From Bacteroidota bacterium (lineage in GTDB: Bacteria > Bacteroidota > Bacteroidia > Sphingobacteriales > Sphingobacteriaceae), in NCBI GenBank assembly GCA_013286565.1, contig JABDFM010000032.1, positions 1 through 34,620 of the forward strand: DNA of 34,620 nucleotides, in the 5' to 3' direction. A program made the translations under genes and the position numbers. The notes beneath the pieces are model-generated. The model was not told where the DNA came from. It did not search any database and worked only from the letters and a program-made list of their open reading frames with translations. Below are positions 15,560 through 24,321 of this stretch, piece after piece. Each line of letters begins with the position of its first letter. The first letter of the stretch is position 1.

Positions 15560-16429
15560 ATGAAGCAGATAGACAATTTCAAATCTATAATTGATAAGTA
15601 CAAAATTGTCTTTTTTGACGCTTTCGGCGTTATCAAAAATTATTCGGGACTAGTACCCGGTATCGAAAAGACCTTCGCTTACCTGGAAAGAGAAAAGAAA
15701 GAATATTATATCGTTACCAATGATGCTTCCCGTGGCCCCCAGCAATTGGCCGAATCTTACCATCGTATGGGACTGAAAGCAATTACCGAGGACCGTATTG
15801 TCTCATCCGGCATGCTCACAAAAGAATATCTTGATCTGAAGGTGCAAGACGGCATCGTGGCATATCTTGGCACGCCTAATTCGGCGCATTATATTGAAAG
15901 GTCGGGTTTGCAAACACTGCCTGTGGGCGAGTTGAATGAGCAAAATATAGACAAGGTAAGCGCCATGATATTTTTGGATGACGAGGGCTTTAACTGGTGC
16001 GACGATCTGAATAAGACCGTTAACCTGCTGCGCAAAAAAACAATCCCTGTTATTGTAGCTAATACCGACAGAGCTTATCCCCTTTCGGCGCATGATGTAT
16101 CCATAGCCATTGGCGGTATTGCCGCGATGGTAGAGAGCGTGGTGGGTAAACAATTTATCCGTTTTGGTAAACCCGATTCGCAAATGTTCATGTTTGCTTA
16201 TGATCTGATACGCGAGTACCGCCAGATCAGCAAAAGCGACATTGTGATGGTTGGAGATACGCTGAATACCGACATTTTAGGTGGCAATAAATTCGGTCTG
16301 GATACGGTACTGGTATTAACAGGCAATACACTACCCAAAGATGTTGATACACGCATAACTGCAACTGGTATTATGCCAACCTATATTTGTGATTCCGCAG
16401 TGGTTGATCTTAGCGGGTTAGACTTCTAA
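15560..16429 (+). CDS. HAD-superfamily IIA (NagD-like) protein
   Basis: A 289-residue HAD-IIA protein. Motif I is VFFDAFGVI with the nucleophile Asp20; motif II is YYIVTND; motif III includes the Lys in FGKPDSQMF; motif IV is MVGDTLNTDILGGNK. The second Asp of the usual DxD (general acid/base) is Phe22, which is unusual for a simple phosphatase and is shared with a subgroup of HAD-IIA proteins carrying DxF/DxW. Reaction unknown; a sugar-phosphate or amino-alcohol-phosphate substrate is possible. ATG at 15560 is preferred over a TTG two codons earlier. It is 9 bp after the kinase and almost certainly co-transcribed. Confidence 0.85.
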   Translation: MKQIDNFKSIIDKYKIVFFDAFGVIKNYSGLVPGIEKTFAYLEREKKEYYIVTNDASRGPQQLAESYHRMGLKAITEDRIVSSGMLTKEYLDLKVQDGIVAYLGTPNSAHYIERSGLQTLPVGELNEQNIDKVSAMIFLDDEGFNWCDDLNKTVNLLRKKTIPVIVANTDRAYPLSAHDVSIAIGGIAAMVESVVGKQFIRFGKPDSQMFMFAYDLIREYRQISKSDIVMVGDTLNTDILGGNKFGLDTVLVLTGNTLPKDVDTRITATGIMPTYICDSAVVDLSGLDF

Positions 16430-16475
16430 GCATTAGATATACTTTATTATATTTATTTCGATACAACTTTAAACA

Positions 16476-17771
16476 ATGCCCCAATCCGATTTAGCTTTAA
16501 CCGAATGGCCCTTTATTAAAAAGCAAGCGTTTCGGTTTTTCTTTATCTTCTTCATCTTGTATATCGTTCTCACCCCCAATGATATTTTTCGCTATTCTTA
16601 TGTGCTGCATAATATTTTCAAGCAGCCTTTTACCGGTCTGGTAATATGGTTTGGTGAAAGTATTTTTCATGTTGCCATATCCGGGCCAGGTAATGCAACG
16701 CTCGATACCACCTTTGGTTACCTGTCTATACTTTTCATTTTCTTATTGGCATTAACGGGTTCTACCGTATGGGCGGTGGGAGACCGGAAAGCAAGTAATT
16801 ATAACAAGCTATATGATGTGCTAGTTGTAGTTTTGAGGTATTACCTGGCCGTCACCTGGATAGTATACGGCTCCGTGAAGATCATACAGCTTCAGTTCCC
16901 GCCGTTTACCCCTGCTATGCTGCTGCAAACCTATGGCAACTCATCGCCAAGGGGGCTTGCATGGGCTTTTATGGGCTATTCAGCCGGGTATAATTACTTC
17001 ATAGGCTTCACGGAATACGCTATAGGTTTACTCCTATTTTTCAGGCGAACAAGCACATTGGGCAACGTGATGGGCTTAATTACTTTGGCGAATGTAATTG
17101 CCTTTAATTACTGTTATGATGTGCATATAAAACTACTTTCCAGTGTGTTGATGGTGATGACCTTATTCCTGTTAGCAAAAGATAGCAGAAGGCTGATCAA
17201 TTTCTTTTTGTTCAATAAAACTATTCAACCAGAAGATACCCCGACATTTCGTTTTAAAGAGAAATCAAAAAATACTATCCTCTTAACCTGTAAATATGGT
17301 TTTATACTATACGTAGTATTTTTCGATTTATATGGCAACTTTGCAAGGGCCAAACAAGAGGGCATCGGCATCCAAAAACCACCATTATATGGCATCTATA
17401 ACGTAAAGACGTTCATAAGGAATAAGGATACTATAAAACCATTAACAACGGATACTACACGCTGGAACAAACTGATCGTATCCTCCGTTCCGCACAATGC
17501 GAGCATAATGCTTATGAATGACAGTATGCGTTATTTTGTATTCAACCCTGATACCGTTAATAAAAAAATAGTGATGTATGCTGAAAAAGATACAGCTGAT
17601 AAGTATGCTTTTGATTACAGTTTGCCTAAACCTGGTGTACTGACAATTCGGGGAAAATGGCATAAAGATTCGCTCGAAATAGATTTTCAACAATATGATT
17701 TGAATAAGTTCCCGTTAAATCATAACAGCTTTCATTGGATAATTGATCACCAGGCGGGTATCAAAAGATAA
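16476..17771 (+). CDS. DoxX-like integral membrane protein, function unknown
   Basis: A 431-residue protein with about seven to eight hydrophobic helices in the first 280 residues (e.g. FRFFFIFFILYIVLTPNDIF, YLSILFIFLLALTGSTVWAV, IGFTEYAIGLLLFF, LLSSVLMVMTLFLLA) and a soluble C-terminal domain of about 150 residues predicted outside the cytosol. The arrangement resembles DoxX/vitamin-K-carboxylase-like membrane proteins, seen in Bacteroidota as uncharacterised genes. The pattern YGSVKIIQLQFPPFTP around the fourth helix is typical of DoxX-like families. It follows the HAD gene by 46 bp on the same strand and may be part of that operon. Confidence 0.65.
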   Translation: MPQSDLALTEWPFIKKQAFRFFFIFFILYIVLTPNDIFRYSYVLHNIFKQPFTGLVIWFGESIFHVAISGPGNATLDTTFGYLSILFIFLLALTGSTVWAVGDRKASNYNKLYDVLVVVLRYYLAVTWIVYGSVKIIQLQFPPFTPAMLLQTYGNSSPRGLAWAFMGYSAGYNYFIGFTEYAIGLLLFFRRTSTLGNVMGLITLANVIAFNYCYDVHIKLLSSVLMVMTLFLLAKDSRRLINFFLFNKTIQPEDTPTFRFKEKSKNTILLTCKYGFILYVVFFDLYGNFARAKQEGIGIQKPPLYGIYNVKTFIRNKDTIKPLTTDTTRWNKLIVSSVPHNASIMLMNDSMRYFVFNPDTVNKKIVMYAEKDTADKYAFDYSLPKPGVLTIRGKWHKDSLEIDFQQYDLNKFPLNHNSFHWIIDHQAGIKR

Positions 17772-17877
17772 AATGGATTTATAGGGGCAATATTTCTTTA
17801 ATTAATTGCATTTTTAACCACATAACATTTATTCAGTGTTGATAAATAATGTCAGATAAACAATTAAAAACGGCAAT

Positions 17878-19047
17878 ATGAATTTAAGGATTTTATCTTT
17901 GGGGGTTTTATCAGCAAGCTTAGCCACGTTGATGGCTTGCAATCAATCAGCAAATAATACAACTACTACCACAATGAACAATAGTATAACTTATGGGCAG
18001 CTTCCGGCCGACTCAGCATTTGAAAAAACAATAGATGGCAAACAAACTCATTTATATATATTAAAAAATAAAAATGGTATGGAGGCGGCTATTACCAATT
18101 TTGGTGGCCGTTTAGTGGCTTTGCTTGTACCGGATAGTACCGGAAAAATGATCGATGTAGCAGTTGGAATCGGTAGTGTGGAAGGTTATGTAAAATCAAC
18201 TGAACCTTACTATGGCGCAACCATAGGAAGATACGGGAACCGGATAGCAAGGGGCCATTTTACGTTGGATGGCAAGCAATACACCTTATCGATCAATAAT
18301 CCTCCTAATACCTTGCATGGCGGAAAAAAAGGATACCAGGATGTGGTTTGGGATGCAAAAAAAATAAATGATCAGACATTGGAACTCACTTATCTGTCCA
18401 AGGATATGGAAGAAGGTTATCCGGGCAATTTGAGTATCAAAGTAACTTACTTCCTAACGGATGATAATTCATTCAAATGCAGTTACGAGGCTACTACAGA
18501 TAAAACAACCGTAGTAAACCTTACTAATCACGCTTATTTTAACCTAAACGGCGAAGGCAGCGGCACCATACTCAATCACCTGGTACATTTTAATGCGGAT
18601 ACCTATACTCCGGTTGATTCTACATTGATACCAACGGGTAAAATAGAATCGGTAAAAGGCACTCCTTTTGACTTCACCACAGCTACGACGATCGGTGCAA
18701 GGATCAACAATAACGATGAGCAGTTAAAAAATGGCAAAGGATACGATCATAATTTTGTATTGAACAAGCATGATATGACCAAACCAGTTGCCTCGGTAAA
18801 GGGTGATAAAACAGGCATTATAATGGAGATATACACCGAAGAACCGGGCCTGCAATTTTATAGTGGAAACTTCATGCAGGGCAAAAACGTGATGAAATAC
18901 GGTGAAAAGGATGATTACCGAACCGCTTTTGCGATGGAAACGCAGCATTTCCCTGATTCGCCTAACCAGCCGCAGTTCCCGTCAACGGTATTAAAACCCG
19001 GGCAGGTTTATAAAACACAATCGATATATAAATTTAAGACAAAGTAG
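17878..19047 (+). CDS. galM: Aldose 1-epimerase, lipoprotein
   Basis: Interconverts alpha and beta anomers of sugars such as galactose. The 389-residue protein has a lipoprotein signal with lipobox LMAC (Cys21), so it is exported and lipid-anchored rather than cytosolic. GalM landmarks follow: GATIGRYGNRIARG, NTLHGGKKGYQ (conserved His), NLTNHAYFNLNG (catalytic His), and TEEPGLQFYSGNFM with the catalytic Glu. It ends in a palindromic repeat that starts on the last base of its TAG stop. A role in periplasmic sugar breakdown fits the glycosidase genes further along, though they are not adjacent. Confidence 0.92.
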   Translation: MNLRILSLGVLSASLATLMACNQSANNTTTTTMNNSITYGQLPADSAFEKTIDGKQTHLYILKNKNGMEAAITNFGGRLVALLVPDSTGKMIDVAVGIGSVEGYVKSTEPYYGATIGRYGNRIARGHFTLDGKQYTLSINNPPNTLHGGKKGYQDVVWDAKKINDQTLELTYLSKDMEEGYPGNLSIKVTYFLTDDNSFKCSYEATTDKTTVVNLTNHAYFNLNGEGSGTILNHLVHFNADTYTPVDSTLIPTGKIESVKGTPFDFTTATTIGARINNNDEQLKNGKGYDHNFVLNKHDMTKPVASVKGDKTGIIMEIYTEEPGLQFYSGNFMQGKNVMKYGEKDDYRTAFAMETQHFPDSPNQPQFPSTVLKPGQVYKTQSIYKFKTK

Positions 19048-19068
19048 AGACGCAATACTTTGCGTCTC
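19047..19068. repeat. Palindromic repeat abutting the galM stop
   Basis: GAGACGCAA-TACT-TTGCGTCTC, a perfect 9-bp stem with a 4-base loop whose first base is the G of the galM TAG. It lacks a T run, so it may be an RNA-stabilising or dispersed element rather than a classical terminator. Confidence 0.75.
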
Positions 19069-19151
19069 ATGATATTTCTGCTATAAAACGACATTCAAAA
19101 AACATTCTGTTAACTTGGAATAGTTACTTTTACCTTACATATACAAGTACA

Positions 19152-20141
19152 TTGTTAACAGATAATCACGGCAGAAAAATAAACTATTTGCGCCTCGCGG
19201 TAACCGACCGGTGCAACCTGAGGTGTTTCTATTGTATGCCCGAAGAGGGCCTGAACTGGCTTTCGCGTAAGGAACTGATGACCTACGAAGAAATGCTTCA
19301 AAGCTGCGCCTTACTGGTAAACATGGGCATCGAAAAAATACGCATTACCGGTGGGGAACCTTTTGTCCGTAAGGATCTGATGCAATTGCTGACTGCCCTA
19401 TCTGCTCTGCCTGGCTTAAATGAACTAACCCTTACGACCAACGGCGTGTTAACAGCACCTTACGTACCGGAATTAAAGAGAATTGGCGTTACCTCAGTCA
19501 ATTTAAGTTTGGATACCCTCGATGCCAATCGTTTTTTCAGCATAACCAAGCGCGATGAATTTAGCAAAGTGATGGAAACAATGGAACAATTACTAAAGCA
19601 TGATATCGAAGTAAAGATCAATGCGGTAGTGATGGATGGCAAAAACACACAGGATATTATTCCTTTGGTTGAGCTGACCAAAGATTTGCCCGTAAGCGTA
19701 CGGTTTATCGAGGAAATGCCATTTAACGGGGATGGACATGTTTATGGCGGGCTTAAATGGGATTATGTGCGCATCCTGGATGAGATCACCGGAAAATTCC
19801 CGTCTATAAAAAAACTGAAAGATGCCGCTTACTCTACATCTTATAACTATCATATTCCGGGTCATAAGGGCAGTATAGGGATTATAGCGGCTTATTCGCG
19901 CACTTTTTGCGGCACCTGCAACCGCATACGCATCACTCCGCAAGGCGAATTAAAAACCTGTTTATATGACGGTGGCGTATTAAATATTAAGGATCTGATG
20001 CGCAGCGGTATAAACGATAACGACCTGCAGGCAAAGCTTCTTGATGCCTTCGGCAGCCGTCCTAAAGACGGTTGGGAAGCGGAGCACAATCGAAGTATAA
20101 ACGATCCTGCACATGAATCAATGGCAACTATAGGCGGATAA
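19152..20141 (+). CDS. moaA: GTP 3',8-cyclase MoaA
   Basis: A radical SAM enzyme that, with MoaC, turns GTP into cyclic pyranopterin monophosphate, the first step of molybdenum cofactor synthesis. The 329-residue product has the N-terminal cluster motif C21-x3-C25-x2-C28 (DRCNLRCFYC), TGGEP at 66-70, and the C-terminal 4Fe-4S ligands C253-x2-C256-x13-C270. It ends in GG, the conserved MoaA tail needed for activity. The start must be the TTG at 19152: the conserved LTDNHGRKINYLRLAVTDRC follows directly and no upstream in-frame ATG exists. It opens the plus-strand cofactor operon. Confidence 0.96.
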   Translation: MLTDNHGRKINYLRLAVTDRCNLRCFYCMPEEGLNWLSRKELMTYEEMLQSCALLVNMGIEKIRITGGEPFVRKDLMQLLTALSALPGLNELTLTTNGVLTAPYVPELKRIGVTSVNLSLDTLDANRFFSITKRDEFSKVMETMEQLLKHDIEVKINAVVMDGKNTQDIIPLVELTKDLPVSVRFIEEMPFNGDGHVYGGLKWDYVRILDEITGKFPSIKKLKDAAYSTSYNYHIPGHKGSIGIIAAYSRTFCGTCNRIRITPQGELKTCLYDGGVLNIKDLMRSGINDNDLQAKLLDAFGSRPKDGWEAEHNRSINDPAHESMATIGG

Positions 20142-20172
20142 GCCCCCTCTAAATCTCCCCCTGTTGGGGAGA
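20142..20172. repeat. CT-rich hairpin repeat between moaA and moeA
   Basis: Starts on the base after the moaA TAA. TCTCCCC (20154-20160) pairs with GGGGAGA (20166-20172), preceded by GCCCCCTCTAAA. It resembles the CCCCTCTAAATCTCCCC-type repeat often seen between Bacteroidota genes. It lies inside an apparent operon, so full termination is unlikely. Confidence 0.65.
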
Positions 20173-20186
20173 CTTATTTAATAATT

Positions 20187-21395
20187 ATGATAACAGTAGA
20201 ACAGGCGGAACGATTAATTCAGGCTCAGGTGCAAGACTTTGGCACCGAACTAATTCCGTTTGAATCAGCTTTGGGACGATCCTTAGCTGAAGACATTACT
20301 GCCGACCGTGACCTACCCCCCTTTAACCGGGTAACAATGGATGGCATTGCGATTGCCTATAGCACTATCGAACAAGGGATTACATCATTCAAAATAAAAG
20401 CCACCCAGGCCGCAGGCGATCAACCAATAAATATTGATCATGCCGATGAATGCATCGAGATCATGACTGGTGCGGCTTTGCCAGATTCCGCTGATACAGT
20501 TATTCGTTATGAAGATATTGAGATCAAAGGCAGTAAAGCCACTCTATTGGCATCAGATATTAAAAAGGGACAGAACCTGCATTTAAAAGGCGTAGATAAA
20601 AAGAAAAATGAGGTGGTGGCTTCAGCTGGCCAATTGATCACTCCTGCTATTATCAGCCTTGCCACATCGGTGGGTAAGGTGGAATTATTAGTAAAAAAAC
20701 TACCACGCGTAGTAATTGTATCATCTGGTGATGAACTGGTTGATGTGGACGAAAAACCATCGCTTACCCAGATCAGGAAATCAAATAGTTATACGATAAA
20801 AGCGGTTTTACGGCAATATGGTTTAGAAGGTGATCTGCTTCATATCCCAGATGACCCAAAAATCACCAAAGAAAAAATAGCCCACTGTTTAGATAATTAT
20901 GATGTTATTTTGATGACGGGCGGTATCAGCATGGGCAAATTCGACTACATCCCAAAAGCATTGGAGGAAATGCAGGTGAAAACCCTTTTCCACAAAGTTC
21001 ATCAGCGACCTGGTAAGCCCTTTTGGTTTGGCAAACATGATAGCGGCGTTTTGGTATTCGCTTTCCCCGGCAACCCGGTGGCTACTTTTATGTGCCTGCA
21101 CCGGTATTTTCTGCCATGGCTCAATGCAAGCCAGGGACTAAGCGATAAACAACCCGTGTATGCTGTTTCGGATCGGGATTTTACTTTTATGCCGGCCCTG
21201 CAATATTTTTTACAGGTAAAATTGAGTTTTAGCTTACAAGGGCAAATTTTAGCTACACCAATAGAAGGAAATGGTTCAGGCGATTTTGCTAACTTAGCAG
21301 ATACAGACGCGTTTATGGAATTGCCCATGGAAAGAGATGAATTTAAACAGGGCGAAGCCTTCAGAATATGGCCATTTAACCAATTAATGATATGA
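20187..21395 (+). CDS. moeA: Molybdopterin molybdenumtransferase MoeA
   Basis: Inserts molybdate into adenylylated molybdopterin. The 402-residue protein is the usual length and carries DLPPFNRVTMDGIAI, EIMTGAALPDSADTVIRYED, the MPT-binding GGISMGKFDYIPKALEE, HQRPGKPFWFG and FPGNPVATF. It follows moaA after 45 bp that contain a hairpin repeat, and its TGA overlaps the moaC ATG, indicating translational coupling. The adenylylating partner MogA/MoaB is not in the window. Confidence 0.95.
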   Translation: MITVEQAERLIQAQVQDFGTELIPFESALGRSLAEDITADRDLPPFNRVTMDGIAIAYSTIEQGITSFKIKATQAAGDQPINIDHADECIEIMTGAALPDSADTVIRYEDIEIKGSKATLLASDIKKGQNLHLKGVDKKKNEVVASAGQLITPAIISLATSVGKVELLVKKLPRVVIVSSGDELVDVDEKPSLTQIRKSNSYTIKAVLRQYGLEGDLLHIPDDPKITKEKIAHCLDNYDVILMTGGISMGKFDYIPKALEEMQVKTLFHKVHQRPGKPFWFGKHDSGVLVFAFPGNPVATFMCLHRYFLPWLNASQGLSDKQPVYAVSDRDFTFMPALQYFLQVKLSFSLQGQILATPIEGNGSGDFANLADTDAFMELPMERDEFKQGEAFRIWPFNQLMI

Positions 21396-21865
21396 GTTTT
21401 TCTCACCTGAATGAGCAGGGTAACCCCACGATGGTTGATGTGAGCGAAAAACAAATCTCGCACCGCACCGCAACTGCGCGTAGCATTGTTTCGTTACCTG
21501 AAGATGTATTGAAACAATTGACCGACGGTGATATTCAAACTAAAAAAGGTTCCGTCTTTCAAACTGCGATCATTGCGGGGATAATGGCGGCAAAAAAGAC
21601 CGGTGAGTTGATCCCACTTTGTCACCCACTTGGGTTGGATAATTGTAAAGTTACTATTGAACTGAACGAACAAAAGGAAGTGGTGATCAACTGCACTGCA
21701 AGTATAACCGCTAAAACCGGTGTAGAAATGGAGGCATTGGTAGGCGCGTCAATAGCAGCATTAACGGTTTATGACATGTGTAAGGCTTTGAGTCATGATA
21801 TCGTTATAAAAGAAACTCAGCTCATAGAAAAAACAGGAGGTAAACGTGACTTCAAAAGAGCATGA
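21392..21865 (+). CDS. moaC: Cyclic pyranopterin monophosphate synthase MoaC
   Basis: Converts the MoaA product 3',8-cyclo-GTP into cyclic pyranopterin monophosphate. The 157-residue protein has all the expected blocks: MVDVSEKQISHRTATA, ELIPLCHPLGLDNCKV, TGVEMEALVGASIAALTVYDMCKAL and the active-site tail GGKRDFKR. The start overlaps the moeA stop by 4 bases, and the downstream gene starts within its last 20 bases. Confidence 0.96.
   Translation: MSFSHLNEQGNPTMVDVSEKQISHRTATARSIVSLPEDVLKQLTDGDIQTKKGSVFQTAIIAGIMAAKKTGELIPLCHPLGLDNCKVTIELNEQKEVVINCTASITAKTGVEMEALVGASIAALTVYDMCKALSHDIVIKETQLIEKTGGKRDFKRA
21835..21848 (+). promoter_or_regulatory. Strong Shine-Dalgarno deciding a GTG start
   Basis: AGGAGG at 21835-21840 lies 5 bases before the GTG at 21846. 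Strong SD sites are uncommon in Bacteroidota; here it supports the GTG start of the mobA fusion inside the end of moaC, although the same bases also encode conserved MoaC residues. Confidence 0.5.
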
Positions 21866-23033
21866 TCCGCTGGCGGGCGGACACAGAAAACATGCCGACC
21901 TCATAAGACCCGCTCTCGGTAATTTTAACCGGAACGAGTGGGCGATTGTTGGCGCGCCATGCGTTTATATCAAAGCATTGGCCGATAGTGTGATCGGCGC
22001 CCTATCAACCAAATACAAATGTGCTTATGCTGATACCTCTCATAATGATGAAGTAGTTTTGGCGCCCGGTCGTTTGGCAAATGGGGCATTTTTAGAATAT
22101 ACCGATCAAATCAATCATCAGCAATTCAATTACAATACCACATTCACGCCATTTAACATGCGTCAGCAATTCGCCGGTGCAGATCTGGTGTTGGTAAATG
22201 GGAATCACCAGCAGGCTAAAGCACAAGTGGTAATCATTTACAACAACAAAAAAGCATCCTTACAAAAACGCATAGAGCAGCTGACCAATGTTGAATTGAT
22301 CTTATTAGCTGAAAATGTAGAAGATGTATTTGATTTCATAAAAGAATCTATACCCAACTGGCAAAATATCCCGCTTTGCCGACTGGATGAAACTGAAAAG
22401 ATCGTCGCTTTTTTTGAAAATAAAATGCTGCAGGCAAAGCCAATATTAAATGGATTGGTACTGGCCGGTGGGAAAAGTATGCGCATGGGTTATGATAAGG
22501 GTGCAGTCAATTGGTTTGGCAAGGAACAACGTTACCATGTAGCTGATATGCTAAAGCCATTGTGCCACGAAGTTTTTATTTCCTGCCGTTCGGATCAAAA
22601 GCCACAAATAAATGTTAATTACAATGTATTGGAGGACACTTTTACAGGTTTAGGCCCTTTTGGTGCGATACTCTCGGCTTTTCGGGAGCAGCCGGACAGC
22701 GCCTGGCTGGTTGTGGCATGTGACCTACCTTTGCTGGAAACGGAAACATTCAAATTCCTGATAGAGCAACGCAAAACATCAGCAATTGCTACTGCATTTA
22801 ATAGCCCTGATAACGAATTTCCAGAACCATTGATTACGATATGGGAGCCAAAAAGCTACCCTGTATTACTGGCGTTTTTGGCACAGGGGTACTCCTGCCC
22901 ACGAAAGGTTTTGATCAATAGCGATGTCCATTTGATACAGGCACCAAATCCGGATGCTTTAACCAATGTAAACACTCCAGAAGATATTGAAAGGGTTAAA
23001 AGAACCATCCATCAAAAGATCGCCAACGCCTGA
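21846..23033 (+). CDS. mobA: MobA-type molybdenum cofactor guanylyltransferase with N-terminal MobB-like domain
   Basis: A 395-residue two-domain protein. The C-terminal half (about 200-395) is a MobA-like nucleotidyltransferase: LVLAGGKSMRMGYDKG at 204-219, VVACDLPLLE, and LTNVNTPED near the end. It would attach GMP or another nucleotide to the cofactor. The N-terminal half (about 1-195) resembles the MobB GTP-binding fold in position and general pattern (EWAIVGAPCVYIKALADSVIGAL), but its P-loop lacks the GKT/GKS triplet, so GTP binding is doubtful. It starts with GTG overlapping moaC by 20 bp and its TGA overlaps the next ATG by one base. Confidence 0.82.
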   Translation: MTSKEHDPLAGGHRKHADLIRPALGNFNRNEWAIVGAPCVYIKALADSVIGALSTKYKCAYADTSHNDEVVLAPGRLANGAFLEYTDQINHQQFNYNTTFTPFNMRQQFAGADLVLVNGNHQQAKAQVVIIYNNKKASLQKRIEQLTNVELILLAENVEDVFDFIKESIPNWQNIPLCRLDETEKIVAFFENKMLQAKPILNGLVLAGGKSMRMGYDKGAVNWFGKEQRYHVADMLKPLCHEVFISCRSDQKPQINVNYNVLEDTFTGLGPFGAILSAFREQPDSAWLVVACDLPLLETETFKFLIEQRKTSAIATAFNSPDNEFPEPLITIWEPKSYPVLLAFLAQGYSCPRKVLINSDVHLIQAPNPDALTNVNTPEDIERVKRTIHQKIANA

Positions 23034-24100
23034 TGCCTGCCGATTTCACGAGATATAGCTGTCAGATCGCCTTGCCGGGTTTCGGAGAATCCACTCAAAA
23101 ACTCTTGCAACAGGCAAAAGTATTGGTAGTTGGAGCAGGTGGTTTGGGATGCCCTGCAGCGCAATATTTAGCAGCAGCAGGAATTGGAGCTTTGGGAATT
23201 GCCGATTTTGATACGGTATCTATCAGCAATTTGCACCGTCAAATATTATATACCCCTGAAGATGTTGGTCTAAAAAAAGCAGTTATTGCGTGCGATCGTT
23301 TGCAGAAACAAAATCCGGGAATAAAATTGGTGCCTCATGATGTCAAGATCACTTCGGATAACGTGATGAGCATCATACAGGATTATGATATCGTGGTAGA
23401 CGGAACAGACAACTTTGATACGCGCTATTTATTGAATGATGCCGCTGTGCTTTCAGGAAAACCTTTGGTATATGGCGCCATTTACCAGTTTGAGGGCCAG
23501 GTTGCGGTTTGGAATATACAGAATGAAGACGGCACCCGCTCTCCTAACTACCGCGACCTATTTCCCGAAGTAGATGCCACTCAAATACCGAATTGCGCCG
23601 AAGGTGGCGTGATCCCCACCCTGGCTGGAATAATAGGCTGTATGCAGGCCAATGAGGTGATCAAATACATCACCAAAACAGGCGAACTACTTGCAGAGAA
23701 GGTATTGATACTGGATGCCCAAACCTTGCAAAGCCGAATCATAAAAATTGGCAATGTTACCAAGACCCAGATCAAAAAATTAGCCCAAACAGTTGCGGTA
23801 CCCACTATCTCAGTTATCGAACTAAAAAAGGGGCTTGCCACAAATAAGTTTGAGTTGATCGACGTCAGGACTGATCGGGAAAGAGAAGAATTTGATATAG
23901 GTGGCAAGCATATTCCGCTCGATGAAATCGAGCGAAATATAGATCAATTTGGTAGCGATACCGTAAAGGTTTTATATTGTGCTACAGGCAAAAGAAGCGG
24001 TGAGGCTGTAAAGCTCATCAAACTAAGACTCCCCAACGCGTTAATATTTTCACTGGAAGGCGGCCTGAGGTCGTGGTTAGAACCTACTCCTTCCGACTGA
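23033..24100 (+). CDS. moeB: MoeB/ThiF-family adenylyltransferase with C-terminal rhodanese domain
   Basis: Activates the C-terminal glycine of MoaD by adenylylation and probably supplies its sulfur. Residues 1-240 are the E1-like domain: GAGGLGCP at 34-41, Arg69 in NLHRQILY, DGTDNFDTRYLLND at 123-136, and the catalytic Cys188 in IPNCAEGG. The two zinc CxxC pairs of E. coli MoeB are missing (SPNY replaces the first). Residues about 258-350 form a rhodanese domain with Cys316 in LYCATGKRS, which gives the architecture of eukaryotic MOCS3. It ends the plus-strand operon and converges on moaE. Confidence 0.9.
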   Translation: MPADFTRYSCQIALPGFGESTQKLLQQAKVLVVGAGGLGCPAAQYLAAAGIGALGIADFDTVSISNLHRQILYTPEDVGLKKAVIACDRLQKQNPGIKLVPHDVKITSDNVMSIIQDYDIVVDGTDNFDTRYLLNDAAVLSGKPLVYGAIYQFEGQVAVWNIQNEDGTRSPNYRDLFPEVDATQIPNCAEGGVIPTLAGIIGCMQANEVIKYITKTGELLAEKVLILDAQTLQSRIIKIGNVTKTQIKKLAQTVAVPTISVIELKKGLATNKFELIDVRTDREREEFDIGGKHIPLDEIERNIDQFGSDTVKVLYCATGKRSGEAVKLIKLRLPNALIFSLEGGLRSWLEPTPSD

Positions 24101-24163
24101 AAAATTATAACTTTTATTTGCGATTACTAAATTTTTTAGCTAACTTAGTAGTTCAGTTTGTCT

Positions 24164-24206
24164 CCTGACAATTATCCGGTCAGGCTCATTCAAAAGTCTT
24201 TTTTAA
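24164..24206 (+). terminator. Possible terminator of the plus-strand cofactor operon
   Basis: CCTGAC (24164-24169) pairs with GTCAGG (24179-24184) over a 9-base loop, but the T run begins about 15 bases later. Weak structure; it is proposed mainly because it lies 64 bp after the moeB stop in a convergent intergene. Confidence 0.25.
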
Positions 24207-24321
24207 ACTAACATGCTGCCTGTCTTTCCACAGGATGGCATTCTATTATACATGATTACAATCTGGTTATTCGCGATGAATATCCAAAATCGTTCTTTGA
24301 CATTTTTAACTAATTAGTGGA

